NCBI RefSeq assembly: GCF_028368935.1
Contig: NZ_JAQNDK010000005.1
Coordinates: 1,304,501-1,368,500, forward strand
Reading direction: 5' to 3'
Length of the DNA: 64,000 nucleotides
Source: Sorangium aterium
GTDB lineage: Bacteria > Myxococcota_A > Polyangia > Polyangiales > Polyangiaceae
Part shown: positions 17,359-26,532 of the stretch, piece by piece
How positions within the stretch are numbered: position 1 is the stretch's first letter
How the letters are laid out: each line of letters opens with the position of its first letter
Notes under the pieces: generated by a model
What the model saw: only the letters and a program-made list of their open reading frames with translations
Told to the model about the DNA's origin: nothing
The model's database searches: none
Position numbers and translations under genes: made by a program

Positions 17359-18375
17359 GTGCCCCCCGTGAAGCGCGCATCGACCAACCTCCACCCCACC
17401 CTGACGCTCGGCGACGCGCTGGAGCACTATGCCTCCTGGCCGAGACCCACCGTGATTGTCTCCGACGGTGCTTATGGCGTCTCCGGTTTTCCCGGTGATC
17501 CCCCGACGCACGACGGGCTCGCCGCATGGTACGAGCCCCACGTCGCCGTCTGGTCGGAGCGCGCCTTGCCGTCCGCCACCCTCTGGTTCTGGGCGACGGA
17601 GATCGGCTGGGCGACGGTGCACCCGCTGCTCGAGCAGCACGGATGGGAGTACCGGACCTGCCACGTTTGGGACAAGGGAATCGCCCACATCGCGGGCAAC
17701 GCGAACACCCGGACGCTGCGCAAGTTCCCCGTGGTGAGCGAGGTGTGCGTTCAGTACGTGCGCAAGGTCCTCCTGGAGAGCAGCGGCGTGCGGCTGCCCC
17801 TCAAGGCCTGGCTGCGGCACGAGTGGGAGCGCTCGGGCCTCCCCCTGTGCCAGACGAACGAGGCGTGCGGCGTGAAGAACGCGGCCACGAGGAAGTACTT
17901 CACACGCTGCCACCTCTGGTATTACCCCCCGGCCTCGGCGTTCGAGCAGATCGCCGCCTTCGCGAACGCGCACGGCCGCCCCGAGGGACGACCCTACTTC
18001 TCGGTCGACGGCAAGCGGCCGTTGACGGGTGAAGAGTGGGCCACCCTGAGAGCGAAATTCCATTGCGAGGTCGGCGTGACCAACGTCTGGCAGGAGCCCG
18101 CGGTCCGCGGCCCCGAACGCTTCAAGGAGGACACCCGGTCGATCCACGGCAACCAGAAGCCCCTCAAGCTGCTCGATCGCATCATCCGCGCATCGTCCGA
18201 TCCAGGCGATGTCGTCTGGGAGCCATTCGGGGGGCTCTGCTCGGTCGCGGTGGCGGCCTTCGCCGCAGGGAGGCGCTGCTACAGCGCCGAGATCGCGCCC
18301 ACGTACCACGCCGTCGCGTCGCGCCGCCTCGCGAAGTGCGCGCCGCAGCCGCGCGCCGAGATCTCGGCGGCCTGA
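17359..18375 (+). CDS. Solitary DNA methyltransferase (N4/N6, beta-like order)
   Basis: About 338 residues from the GTG at 17359; TTG 17347 and GTG 17368 are alternatives, and an in-frame stop at 17326 bounds the choice. The catalytic motif IV appears as SDGAYG near residues 35-40, an unusual variant of (D/N/S)PPY. The SAM-binding motif I appears as VWEPFGGLCSVAVA near 285-298, so motif IV precedes motif I. GNQKPLKLLDRII before motif I is typical of amino-methyltransferases. No restriction endonuclease gene is adjacent, so it is probably an orphan or regulatory methylase, or a modification relic. Repeat array C is directly upstream. Confidence 0.8.
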   Translation: MPPVKRASTNLHPTLTLGDALEHYASWPRPTVIVSDGAYGVSGFPGDPPTHDGLAAWYEPHVAVWSERALPSATLWFWATEIGWATVHPLLEQHGWEYRTCHVWDKGIAHIAGNANTRTLRKFPVVSEVCVQYVRKVLLESSGVRLPLKAWLRHEWERSGLPLCQTNEACGVKNAATRKYFTRCHLWYYPPASAFEQIAAFANAHGRPEGRPYFSVDGKRPLTGEEWATLRAKFHCEVGVTNVWQEPAVRGPERFKEDTRSIHGNQKPLKLLDRIIRASSDPGDVVWEPFGGLCSVAVAAFAAGRRCYSAEIAPTYHAVASRRLAKCAPQPRAEISAA

Positions 18376-18420
18376 CGGTCGGTATCGGCCCCGCTCGTCC
18401 GCATGGTAGCCTGCTCCCCG

Positions 18421-19380
18421 ATGGCGACGCCGAAGATCGTGACCGTGGGAGGGGGGACGGGCCATTACACGCTCCTCACGGGCCTGCGTGGTCTGAGCGC
18501 CCGGATCACCGCGATCGTGACCATGATGGACTCGGGCGGGAGCTCCGGGAGGCTCCGGGACGAGTACGGCCTCCTGCCGCCAGGCGACTTCACGCGTTGC
18601 CTCGTCGCCCTGTCCGAGCACCCGGAGGCGCTGAAGGAGCTGCTCGGCCACCGCTTCCGCTCGGGAAGCCTCGGCGGGCACACCCTGCGCAACCTTATAT
18701 TCACCGCGGTGCAGGAGATCACCGGCTCGCTCCCCCTCACGGTCGAGCGCCTGCACGAGATCTTCTCCGTCAAGAACCGCGTCCTCCCGGTCACGATGGA
18801 TCACGTCGATCTCGTGATGCACCTGGAGAACGACCGGACCATCCGTGGGGAAGCGTCGATTGACAACCTCTCCGACATGCTCGATGCGCCGGTGCTCTCG
18901 GTCTATCTCGATCCCGAAGCCCGGGCGTATCCAGCGGCGCTCGACGCGATCGCGGACGCCGATCTCATCATCCTCGGGCCGGGAGATCTCTACACGAGCC
19001 TCGTGCCGAACCTCCTGGTCAAGGGCGTGCGCGAGGCCATCGCGGCGAGCCGCGCCCGCGCGATGTTCGTGTGCAACCTGATGACGAAGCCCAACGAGAC
19101 CCCCGGCTACACGGTCGAGGACTTCGTGGGGACCATCGCCATGTACCTGGGCGAAGCCCGGCTCGACGCCGTGCTGGTCAACGACGTCTGGCCCTCCGAG
19201 GGCCTCGAGGAGTACGCCTCCGCCGGCTCTGAACCAGTCGTGACCTCGCCGGACAAACCGCTCGCCTCCGACCTCCTCGTCCCCGCCGATCTGCTGTTCG
19301 GCGGCAAGCTGATTCGCCACGACCCGCAGAAGCTCTCGGCCGCGATCGTCTCGCTCGCCCGCCAGCGATCGTGGTGGTGA
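18421..19380 (+). CDS. yvcK: YvcK/CofD-like protein (gluconeogenesis factor family)
   Basis: A 319-residue member of the CofD/YvcK family, which binds UDP-GlcNAc or related nucleotides and affects central carbon flux and cell shape in other bacteria. Family motifs are the N-terminal VGGGTGHYTLLTGL, MMDSGGSSGRLR near 40, PPGDFTRCLVAL near 58 and LGPGDLYTSLVPNLLV near 180. I chose the ATG at 18421; an ATG six codons earlier adds a poorly conserved VACSP tail. In Firmicutes yvcK lies with rapZ and whiA; neither is near here. It converges with the APC permease gene across a 123-bp GC-rich gap. Confidence 0.88.
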   Translation: MATPKIVTVGGGTGHYTLLTGLRGLSARITAIVTMMDSGGSSGRLRDEYGLLPPGDFTRCLVALSEHPEALKELLGHRFRSGSLGGHTLRNLIFTAVQEITGSLPLTVERLHEIFSVKNRVLPVTMDHVDLVMHLENDRTIRGEASIDNLSDMLDAPVLSVYLDPEARAYPAALDAIADADLIILGPGDLYTSLVPNLLVKGVREAIAASRARAMFVCNLMTKPNETPGYTVEDFVGTIAMYLGEARLDAVLVNDVWPSEGLEEYASAGSEPVVTSPDKPLASDLLVPADLLFGGKLIRHDPQKLSAAIVSLARQRSWW

Positions 19381-19503
19381 GGCCCCGGCCCAGGCTCCGC
19401 CGCGCCTGGCCCCGCGCTCGACGGCCACCCGCGGCGCGCCGCCGGGACGCGGCGCTCCCGGGTTGGCCCGGTGGCCTCGCGCCGGCGCGGCCGCGCACGA
19501 CGA

Positions 19504-21390
19504 TCAGGCGGCATTCGGCGTGTCGGGCAGATGAAAGGGCGTGTTGACGATCACAACGCCCTTCCCGCCCCGGAAGAGAAGGAGCCATTTGAGGACCGAC
19601 GCCGTGTGGTTGTGCAGCAGGTAATGGTACCAGCGTGACTCGACCACCTCCGGCACGACGACCGCCACCTGCCGATCCGGGTGGGCGCGCGCGAGGGTGG
19701 TGACGAAGCGGAGCAGCGGCCTGAAGAGCCGCCGGTAGCGGGACCGCACCACCGAGAGCCGCGGCGCCGGCACCCCCTTCTCCTTCGCGGGCGCTTCCAC
19801 GAGATCGTGCCATTCGCCGCTCAGGTCCTCGACGCGAGGATCGTCGAGGAGCACCTGGAGCGCGTAGACCTCAGGCGAGAGCCGAAGCGCGAACCGGAGC
19901 CCCTTCTGCGCCACGAGGTCCCAGCGCCTGATCGGGACCACCACGATCGGCGGCGGAGGTGGGGTGAAATCGAGCGGCGCGCGGTCGCAAACCACCTCGT
20001 CGATGTGCTTGTAGTGGCGTCGCACATTGCAGAAGATGAGAAAGGCTGCGATCACGAGGAGGGTCGAGATCCACGCCCCCTCGGTGAACTTCGAGATGAT
20101 GATGACGACGAGCGTGGCGGCCGTGGCCGTGGCGCCGGTCGCATTGACGGCGAGGTGGAGCCGGGAGCGCTTGCCGCGGACCCTGTGCCAGTGCGCGGTC
20201 ATCCCCGCCTGCGACATCGTGAAGGCGAGGAAGGCGCCCACCGCGAAGAGCGGGATGAGGGCGTCGGTGATGCCCTGGAAGACGACGAGCAGGAGGGCCG
20301 AGAGCCCGGCGAGGACTCCGATGCCGTAGGAGAAGGCGAGGCGCCTACCGCGGTGGATGAACGGCTCAGGCAGGAAGCGATCGAGCGCGAGGAGCTGGCA
20401 GAGGCGGGGGAAGTCGGCGAAGCTGGTGTTGGCGGAGAGCATCAGCACCGCAACCACGGCGGCCAGGGTCACGTAGTAGAATGGGCCGCGCCCCACGACC
20501 GCGCCCACGATCTGCGAGACGATGCTCTGGTAGCCGCTCCTGCCGGGCTCGGTGGCGGTGACGCCGTACACCCGCGCGAGGATCGCGATCCCGGCGAGCA
20601 GGATGGCGAGCGAGGCGACGATGTATGAGAGCGTCCGGCGCGCCTGCTCGCTGCTCGGCTTGCGAAAGGCAGGGACGCCGTTGCTCACCGCTTCCACGCC
20701 GGTCATCGCGGTGCACCCGCTCGCGAAAGAGTGGCAGAGGAGCCCCAGGCTCGCGGTCCCGAGCGCGACCGGCAGCGAGGGCGGCGCGACCACGGGCGTC
20801 GGGTGCCCGCCGTGCAGGATCGTCTTCCCGATACCGATCGCGATCACCGCGAAGAGGCAGCCGAGGAACGCGTACGTCGGCACCAGGAACACGAGGCCTG
20901 CGGTGCGGAGCCCGCGCAGGTTGGCCGCGGTGAGCAGGGTGAGGACGGCGAGGCAGAGGACCAGGGTGTGGGGCAGGAGCGCGGGCACCGCCGAGACCAG
21001 CGCGCCCACCCCCGCGGAGATGGCGACCGCGACGTTGAGCACGTAGTCGATGAGCAGCGCCGCCGCCGCGACGAGGCCGGCGCGCGTGCCGAGGTTTTCC
21101 TTCGCGACGATGTACGAGCCGCCGCCGTTCGGGTACGCCGCGATCGTCTGACGGTACGAGACGTAGACGATCGCGAGCAGCCCGATGACCAAGGCGCTGA
21201 GCGGCACGATGTAGTGGACGCCGAGCGCGCCGAGGGGGATGAGCACGGTGAGCGCGGCCTCGGGGCCGTACGACGCGGAAGCGAGCGCGTCGAGGCCCAG
21301 GACCGGGATCCCGGAGAGCGGGCCGATCTGTTCCTTCTCCTCTTCATCCGAGGCCAGCCGCCGGCCGAACAGCACCGTCGTGAGCGACAT
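19504..21390 (-). CDS. APC-superfamily permease with C-terminal soluble domain
   Basis: A 628-residue transporter. The first 450 residues contain about 12 transmembrane helices; GLDALASASYGPEA and AYPNGGGSYIVAKENLG near residues 30 and 85 are typical of APC amino-acid/polyamine/K+ permeases (YdgK/KUP-like). The last 170 residues form a soluble alpha/beta domain with VVVPIRRWDLVAQKGLRFAL and VAVVVPEVVESRWYH, as in this subgroup. The start is the ATG complementary to 21388-21390; earlier in-frame starts lie in a leader with an inverted repeat. The substrate is unknown: amino acids or K+ are the options. Possible leader control is described separately. Confidence 0.88.
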   Translation of the reverse strand: MSLTTVLFGRRLASDEEEKEQIGPLSGIPVLGLDALASASYGPEAALTVLIPLGALGVHYIVPLSALVIGLLAIVYVSYRQTIAAYPNGGGSYIVAKENLGTRAGLVAAAALLIDYVLNVAVAISAGVGALVSAVPALLPHTLVLCLAVLTLLTAANLRGLRTAGLVFLVPTYAFLGCLFAVIAIGIGKTILHGGHPTPVVAPPSLPVALGTASLGLLCHSFASGCTAMTGVEAVSNGVPAFRKPSSEQARRTLSYIVASLAILLAGIAILARVYGVTATEPGRSGYQSIVSQIVGAVVGRGPFYYVTLAAVVAVLMLSANTSFADFPRLCQLLALDRFLPEPFIHRGRRLAFSYGIGVLAGLSALLLVVFQGITDALIPLFAVGAFLAFTMSQAGMTAHWHRVRGKRSRLHLAVNATGATATAATLVVIIISKFTEGAWISTLLVIAAFLIFCNVRRHYKHIDEVVCDRAPLDFTPPPPPIVVVPIRRWDLVAQKGLRFALRLSPEVYALQVLLDDPRVEDLSGEWHDLVEAPAKEKGVPAPRLSVVRSRYRRLFRPLLRFVTTLARAHPDRQVAVVVPEVVESRWYHYLLHNHTASVLKWLLLFRGGKGVVIVNTPFHLPDTPNAA

Positions 21391-21852
21391 GGGTGCAGGC
21401 GACTCACGCAAGGCGTGTGCCTGGAGCGAGCTCCGTTGCGCGCGCGTCGGTCGGAGCCGCGGCGCGCAACCGGTGCTCCAAGCTCGCGCCGAGCGCTCGT
21501 CAGCGGTGCTGATCGAGCACGGGCGTCGTCTCCATGAGCGTGGGCGCAGCCCGTCGCATTCGACGTTTGCACGGCAGCCTCTCCTCCGATGCGACGCGAT
21601 GGCGTGCGAACCGATCGAGGTGGGATCATTTGCCACGCCCGGCCAAGTTGCCTCATCGCAGGCGGGCGCCCTCGCCTGCGAGCGCGCTCGCCGCTGGCGC
21701 AAGCGGCTCGCCTGCTGCTGGCGGAGCCGCGCGGGCTCACCGTTGCTGCGCGTCGGCCGCTCCGGCGCTTCCTGCTGGTATGTGCTTCGCATAGCGCCCG
21801 GAGGGCTATCGCCACTTCCGTGGCTGATCATCTCAGGACGAGGTAGAGCGCT
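21391..21852. other. Divergent intergenic region with possible structured leader
   Basis: This is a 462-bp region between the permease and a small membrane protein gene. A nested inverted repeat occurs at 21422-21480: TGGAGC pairs with GCTCCA, and inside it TTGCGCGC (21436-21443) pairs with GCGCGCAA (21462-21469). It would lie 32-90 nt upstream of the permease start codon in its mRNA. A CGAGCGCTCG palindrome follows. No coding gene is supported. Confidence 0.45.
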
Positions 21853-22236
21853 ATGAGCATCGGTAATGAACAGTACACTTCGGGCGGGTACAAGAACGGG
21901 ATCTACGAGGGCGGCTCGCAGGAGTCCGGCTCGCACGAGCCTGGCGCGCCGCAGACGCAGGGCGGCGAGGGCGCGGTGAGCCTCGATATGCTGCTGAAGT
22001 TCGCCAAGGACATCCAGGCCAAGGTCAAGGACGTCCCGTACGTCGTCCCGATCGCGATCGGCGGAGCAGCGTTTGCGATTGGCGTGCTCGCCAGCTCGAA
22101 GATCCTGCGCCAGCTCACCCTTCTCGCCGGCGGTTACGCGGTCAAGTACGCGATCCAGAACGTCCCCAGGGAGCCGATCGTCGACTTTGCAAAGAAGGTC
22201 GTGTCGGACTCGTTCAGGGCGTCGTCGAGGGTCTAG
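21853..22236 (+). CDS. Small membrane protein, unknown function
   Basis: A 127-residue protein. The first 40 residues are Gly/Ser-rich and hydrophilic. An amphipathic segment, LDMLLKFAKDIQAKVKD, follows, then one clear transmembrane helix at about 62-85. The C-terminal half has LTLLAGGYAVKYAIQNVP and ends in a charged helix. No family recognised. The ATG at 21853 follows a weak GAGGTAGAG ribosome-binding stretch. Confidence 0.68.
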   Translation: MSIGNEQYTSGGYKNGIYEGGSQESGSHEPGAPQTQGGEGAVSLDMLLKFAKDIQAKVKDVPYVVPIAIGGAAFAIGVLASSKILRQLTLLAGGYAVKYAIQNVPREPIVDFAKKVVSDSFRASSRV

Positions 22237-22415
22237 CCGGGGACGCGCTGCGGCGTGCAGGGGCGCTCGACCGCCAACAGCCGTGCGAGCTCCGGCAGAA
22301 GGCAGCCTGACCGGAGATCCTACCTTCGCCGCGCCGGCGGCACACCTGCCCCCATTTCTGGCATCATGGAGGTGGTGGTGCCGACGCGCCGCCAGCGCGC
22401 GGCCGGGAGGATGCC

Positions 22416-23033
22416 ATGGATATCCGGGAGAGCATCGAGGTCCGCTGGTTCCTGCCTGCAGACGACGCTCGTGCAGCGCGGCTCGTGTCGTGGTTCTCGC
22501 GTGCGTCCTCCGAGGCGCCCCGGCATGACCGCTACCGGCGCCTGCGGCGCGCCGATCTCGGGATCAAGAAGCGCGGCGGTCGGCCGACGAGCCTGGAGAT
22601 CAAGTTCCGGGGCTGCGCCTTCGGCCCCATCCACCTCTCTCCCACGGTGCTGGGTGAGCTGGAGGGGTGGACGAAGCTCACCCTCTCGTCGACGGACGCC
22701 GAGGACAGCGCGTGGACGACCCTCACGAAGGAGCGCCGCGTGAGGGTGTTCGGGCTGGTGGGCGGACGCGCCGTCGAGGTGATGGACGGCGGGCGCCCCG
22801 GAGCCGGATGTGCTGTCGAGCTGACGCGCGTCGCTGTGGCGGAAGGCGAGGGCGCGGCTGCTCCGGCCGCGTGGTCGCTGGGCCTCGAAGCGTTCGGTCC
22901 ACCAGCGATCCTGCTCGAATCGCTCTACGCCGTTGGCCGCGCGGTGTTCGTGGAGGTGCCCGATCTCGGCCTTACGTCCGTTGAATCGAAGGGGTATCCG
23001 GCGTGGCTCGCCGAGCTGTCGGCGGATCGGTGA
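22416..23033 (+). CDS. Uncharacterised cytosolic protein (possible CYTH-like fold)
   Basis: A 205-residue protein starting at ATG 22416 behind a GGGAGG element. It has no signal peptide or membrane segment. The pattern of an N-terminal ESIEVRWFL strand, LGIKKRGG, LEIKFRG and a C-terminal AAWSLGLEAFG recalls the alternating charged strands of CYTH (triphosphate tunnel) proteins, but the N-terminal ExExK motif is not convincing. This is a weak structural hint, not a family assignment. It stands alone 180 bp after the small membrane protein gene. Confidence 0.65.
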   Translation: MDIRESIEVRWFLPADDARAARLVSWFSRASSEAPRHDRYRRLRRADLGIKKRGGRPTSLEIKFRGCAFGPIHLSPTVLGELEGWTKLTLSSTDAEDSAWTTLTKERRVRVFGLVGGRAVEVMDGGRPGAGCAVELTRVAVAEGEGAAAPAAWSLGLEAFGPPAILLESLYAVGRAVFVEVPDLGLTSVESKGYPAWLAELSADR

Positions 23034-23304
23034 GCGCAGGGGCTCGCCGTCGCAGCAGCCTGCCAATCCCTGAGCTCGACCTGGCGATCAGCGACGAACC
23101 AGCGACCGTAATCCAGCAAAGAGTGGGTGCTCTCATGCCCCGAATCGCTCGCGCTGCGCGTATCGTCGTCTTCTTTCATACGTCGTTGTAGATGTCGTCG
23201 TACATGCCCTCGTCGCCATGAGCCGCTGCGGCCGAGTCTCTTCCCCCGAGAGCGTCGCGTGCGATACCCTGCTGCCTTTCTGAGCTCCAGGGGAGAGTGC
23301 TCGT

Positions 23305-24522
23305 GTGATGAATGTTACTTCGGACACCCTGTTTGCGGAATTCTTCGCCCGCTGTCCCGAGCTGCTCTTCGTCGCCTCGGTGGCGGGCGGACTGCTCCAC
23401 GAGAACGATGCTTTGCGGGAGGTCATCGGCCCTGCGAGCGAGCGAGGCGTCACGTTCGCAGAGCTCGCTCACCCGGAGGATGGCGCAGCGCTGCTCGCGG
23501 CGTGGGCGAAGCTCGAGCAGACCGGTGAACCCGTCTCATTTCGCGTCCGCCTTCGCGATGCGCGCGGGGCATACCGCCCGCTGGTGTGCAACGCGAAGCG
23601 TTCGCCTGATCGCAGCGCGGTCTTCGGATCGCTCCGGGCGGCACCCGAGCTCGCCGAGGAGGAGCTGACGATCGCGCGCAACAAGGCGCGCATCCTGGAT
23701 AGCGTCGTCAACCACGTGGACAAACTGGCGTTCTGGGCCCTCGATCGCGATGGAATCTGTTTCTATCACGACGGCAAAGCGCTCCCGAACGCCGGGTTCA
23801 AACCCGGGCAGCTCCTGGGGGTCAACTGGATCGAGCTTTATGGGAAGCAGCCACGAGCGTCCGCCATCGATGTGCCCGACGTCGACTCCGACATGAACAG
23901 CTGGTTCGACGGGACGGTGCGCCGCTTTCGCACCGACACGAACGATGTCTACTGGGACAACTGGATCACCCCGCTCCGGGACGGAGACGGCGGGCCCGTG
24001 TGCGGCTTGCTCGGGTTGTCGTTCGACATCTCGGAGTCCAGGCGCACGGAGGAGGAGCTGCGCGCCCAGCTGCAGCAGATCGAGGCGCAACAGAAGGTCA
24101 TTCGTGATCTCTCGACGCCGATCATCGAGGTCTGGGACGGCGTGCTCACGCTGCCGATGGTGGGGACGGTCGACAGCATGCGCACCGCCGACGTGATGGA
24201 TAGCCTGCTCTCGAAGATCGTGGAGAAGCAGGCGCGCTTCGCCATCCTCGACCTGACCGGCGTCGAGGTGGTCGACACGAAGGTCGCGAGCCACCTGATC
24301 GAGCTCGTCACGGCGATCCGACTGCTCGGGGCCGACGGGATCGTGGCAGGCATCAAGCCGAACGTCGCGCAGACGATGGTCGCGCTCGGGCTCGACCTCT
24401 CGCAGCTCAACACGCAACGTAATCTGCGCGCTGCGCTCCAGCATGCGATCCGGAGCATGACCCGCCCGGAGAGCTCCCCGCGCAACGGCGCCGCGACGCC
24501 CGGCCTGCCGGCGCGGGGCTGA
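23305..24522 (+). CDS. PAS-STAS protein of the RsbR type
   Basis: A 405-residue cytosolic protein. Two PAS-like modules come first (about residues 1-115 and 125-250), the second with FWALDRDGICFYHDGKAL and GLSFDISESRRTEEEL at its end. A coiled linker leads to a C-terminal STAS domain (about 270-385) with LTLPMVGTVD, FAILDLTGVEVVDT and GIKPNVAQTMVALGL. This is the architecture of RsbR-type stressosome subunits, in which threonines of the STAS domain are phosphorylated; Thr residues are present in DLTG and AQT here. No RsbS, RsbT or anti-sigma gene is near it, so its partners are unknown. GTG 23305 or the next codon, ATG 23308, is the start. Confidence 0.85.
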   Translation: MMNVTSDTLFAEFFARCPELLFVASVAGGLLHENDALREVIGPASERGVTFAELAHPEDGAALLAAWAKLEQTGEPVSFRVRLRDARGAYRPLVCNAKRSPDRSAVFGSLRAAPELAEEELTIARNKARILDSVVNHVDKLAFWALDRDGICFYHDGKALPNAGFKPGQLLGVNWIELYGKQPRASAIDVPDVDSDMNSWFDGTVRRFRTDTNDVYWDNWITPLRDGDGGPVCGLLGLSFDISESRRTEEELRAQLQQIEAQQKVIRDLSTPIIEVWDGVLTLPMVGTVDSMRTADVMDSLLSKIVEKQARFAILDLTGVEVVDTKVASHLIELVTAIRLLGADGIVAGIKPNVAQTMVALGLDLSQLNTQRNLRAALQHAIRSMTRPESSPRNGAATPGLPARG

Positions 24523-24532
24523 CCGGGGCGCG

Positions 24533-25477
24533 TCACGGGAGCTCGCCGCCGCCGCAGAGCAGCGCGGCGAGCTCCTCCGTCCGCTCCGGCGTCGCGAGGT
24601 CTCCGGCTGCGACCGTAATCGCGCGGATCCCCTCGGCTCTCCAGCCGCCGTGCTCGCGCTCCGGGGCCGCCGTGATCCGGATGCGCATGAGCTCGCCGGA
24701 CGCCACGATCGCGAGCTCCACGCCTTCGCCCTCCGGCCCGTCATCGCGGCGGATGGTCACCGCCACCGCGCCGCGCGCCGCGAGCGCCCGCGCGAGCCGG
24801 GCCTCCGGCGCCGCCGCTCCGCCGAGCGGGTAGAGCGCCGTGGCGAGCTCCACGGACGCGATCGCCTCGGAGGCGCGCGTCCCCGCGTCGCGCACCGCTC
24901 GCCGCAGCCGCTCCGCGCGCTCGCCGTCGCGGTCGAGCGCGGCGCGATCCGCCGGCTCGAGCCGGACCACGCAGCGCACCAGCGCGGCGCCCCCGCCGCC
25001 CGCGACCTGCGCTGCCTCGAGCCGCGCGCGGCGGAGCATCGCCGCGCCCCGCGCGTCGCCCGACGCCTCGAGCAGGGCCGCCGCGCCGCCGAGCACCACG
25101 TCCGGAGCCGGCCGCTCCGGCGCCGCCGGGAGGGCGGCCTCCCGGTAGATATGGCTCCACCCGCGACCGACGCCGGGCAGGCGCAGCACCAGCGACAGAT
25201 CGGCGAGCTCCGTCTCCGGCGTGCGGACCGCGCTCGCGAACGCCTCCTTCACCGCCGCGAGGCGGCTCGGATCCGCGGTGAGCGCCGCGAACTCGGGCGC
25301 GTCGACGGCCAGCGCGAGGCGCGACGCGCTCACCTCGCGCGACCCCAGCGTCCACCGCTGGGGCGGGGCGGCGAGCGCGAGCTCCCCGCCGACGACGAGG
25401 GCGGAGAGCCCGCGCTCGCCGCGCGCCTCGAGCAGCGCCGCGACCGCAGCCTTGAGCGCGGTCAGCGCCGGGATCAC
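24533..25477 (-). CDS. Uncharacterised protein translationally coupled to slipin
   Basis: A 314-residue Ala/Arg/Glu-rich protein of mixed alpha/beta character, without signal peptide or clear transmembrane helices. I do not recognise the family. The GTG start at 25475-25477 overlaps the slipin stop by the GTGA arrangement, so it is the second gene of a slipin operon. In most bacteria slipin is paired with NfeD, a membrane protease-like protein; this protein shows no NfeD feature. It may be a lineage-specific slipin partner. It converges with the PAS-STAS gene, which ends 10 bp away. Confidence 0.7.
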   Translation of the reverse strand: MIPALTALKAAVAALLEARGERGLSALVVGGELALAAPPQRWTLGSREVSASRLALAVDAPEFAALTADPSRLAAVKEAFASAVRTPETELADLSLVLRLPGVGRGWSHIYREAALPAAPERPAPDVVLGGAAALLEASGDARGAAMLRRARLEAAQVAGGGGAALVRCVVRLEPADRAALDRDGERAERLRRAVRDAGTRASEAIASVELATALYPLGGAAAPEARLARALAARGAVAVTIRRDDGPEGEGVELAIVASGELMRIRITAAPEREHGGWRAEGIRAITVAAGDLATPERTEELAALLCGGGELP

Positions 25478-26376
25478 GCCCCGCCCATGCGCCCGCGCCG
25501 CGCCGTCCGCTGCTCCTCGAGCGCCGCCTCCTCTTCGAGGGCCGCCTCGGCCTCGCGCTGCGCCTCGGCGTCGACCGCGCGTTGCCCCTGCTGCACGCGC
25601 ACGGGCTTCGCCTCGGTGACCGCCGCCTCGGCCATCGCGACCGCCGCGTGCCGCACGTCGTCGTACGGCTTTGCGAGGTCGAAGATCACCTTGGTGTTGC
25701 CCTGGCTCAGGTTCGCCAGCGCCTCGAAGCGGCGCAGCTCCATCGCCCCGGGCGAGCGCGCGAGGATGCCCGCCGCCTCCGCGAAGTTCTTCGCGCTCTC
25801 CACGTCGGCCTCGCTCTTGATGACCACGTAGCGCCGATCGCGCTCGGCGATCGCGCCCTTCGCGAGCACCTCCTGCATCTGGGGCGGCAGCGCGATGTCC
25901 TGGAGGCCGATCATCTCCACGTGCAGGCCCCACGCGGCCGCCACCGCCTCGACCTGCGAGCGCACCTTGGCGGCGACCTCCTCGCGGTGCGCGAGCAGCT
26001 CGTCGAGCCGCGTCTCGCCCACCACGTCGCGCAGCACGACCTTGGCGCGGTCCTTCATCGCCGTCTCGTAGTTCTCGACGGCCAGCGTGGCCTTCTCCGG
26101 ATCGACGACGCGGTAATAGACGACCGCATCGACCATCGTGGTCACGTTGTCGCGGGTGATCACCATCTGCTGGAGGAGATCGCGGTTCTTCATCCGCGTG
26201 TCGATGCGCCGCAGCTCCTGGAGCCCCGGGAGGAACAGCGTCACCCCGGGAGATAGGCGGCCGGTCAGCTTGCCGAGCGTGAAGCGCAGCGCGACTTCCC
26301 ACTGGTTGATCTGCCGCAGCCCCGACAGCAGGTAGAGCGCGGCAAACAGCCCGAGCACGGTGAGGATCAGGGACAT
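25474..26376 (-). CDS. Slipin (SPFH/band-7 membrane protein)
   Basis: A 300-residue stomatin-like protein. One N-terminal transmembrane helix (residues 3-20) is followed by the SPFH domain with RLSPGVTLFLPGLQELRRID, TRMKNRDL and VDAVVYYRVVDPEKA. A coiled-coil stretch then carries AKGAIAERDRRYVVIKSEADVESAKNF and the final charged tail. Slipins oligomerise and scaffold membrane microdomains or regulate membrane proteases. The C-terminal 50 residues are very rich in Glu/Ala/Arg. The ATG start complements 26374-26376. It is coupled to the downstream unknown gene rather than to nfeD, and it is divergent from the Ser/Thr kinase gene. Confidence 0.92.
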   Translation of the reverse strand: MSLILTVLGLFAALYLLSGLRQINQWEVALRFTLGKLTGRLSPGVTLFLPGLQELRRIDTRMKNRDLLQQMVITRDNVTTMVDAVVYYRVVDPEKATLAVENYETAMKDRAKVVLRDVVGETRLDELLAHREEVAAKVRSQVEAVAAAWGLHVEMIGLQDIALPPQMQEVLAKGAIAERDRRYVVIKSEADVESAKNFAEAAGILARSPGAMELRRFEALANLSQGNTKVIFDLAKPYDDVRHAAVAMAEAAVTEAKPVRVQQGQRAVDAEAQREAEAALEEEAALEEQRTARRGRMGGA

Positions 26377-26532
26377 CGCCCGCGACTCTAGCAGAGCGCA
26401 TGGCGCGGGCCGCGCGAGCGGCGCGCGCGCCGGCGGGCGTCCGGACGTCCGGACGTTCGCGCGCGCTCGCGGGCGCCCAGGCGCGGCTTCGACCTGGTGT
26501 CGTTGCCCGGGCGGTGTACTCTCGCTCCCTCG

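Noticed and set aside
16804-19428. 874-codon open frame on the minus strand over the methyltransferase and yvcK
   Set aside because: Composition is that of a shadow frame, it passes through repeat array C, and both sense genes are well supported.
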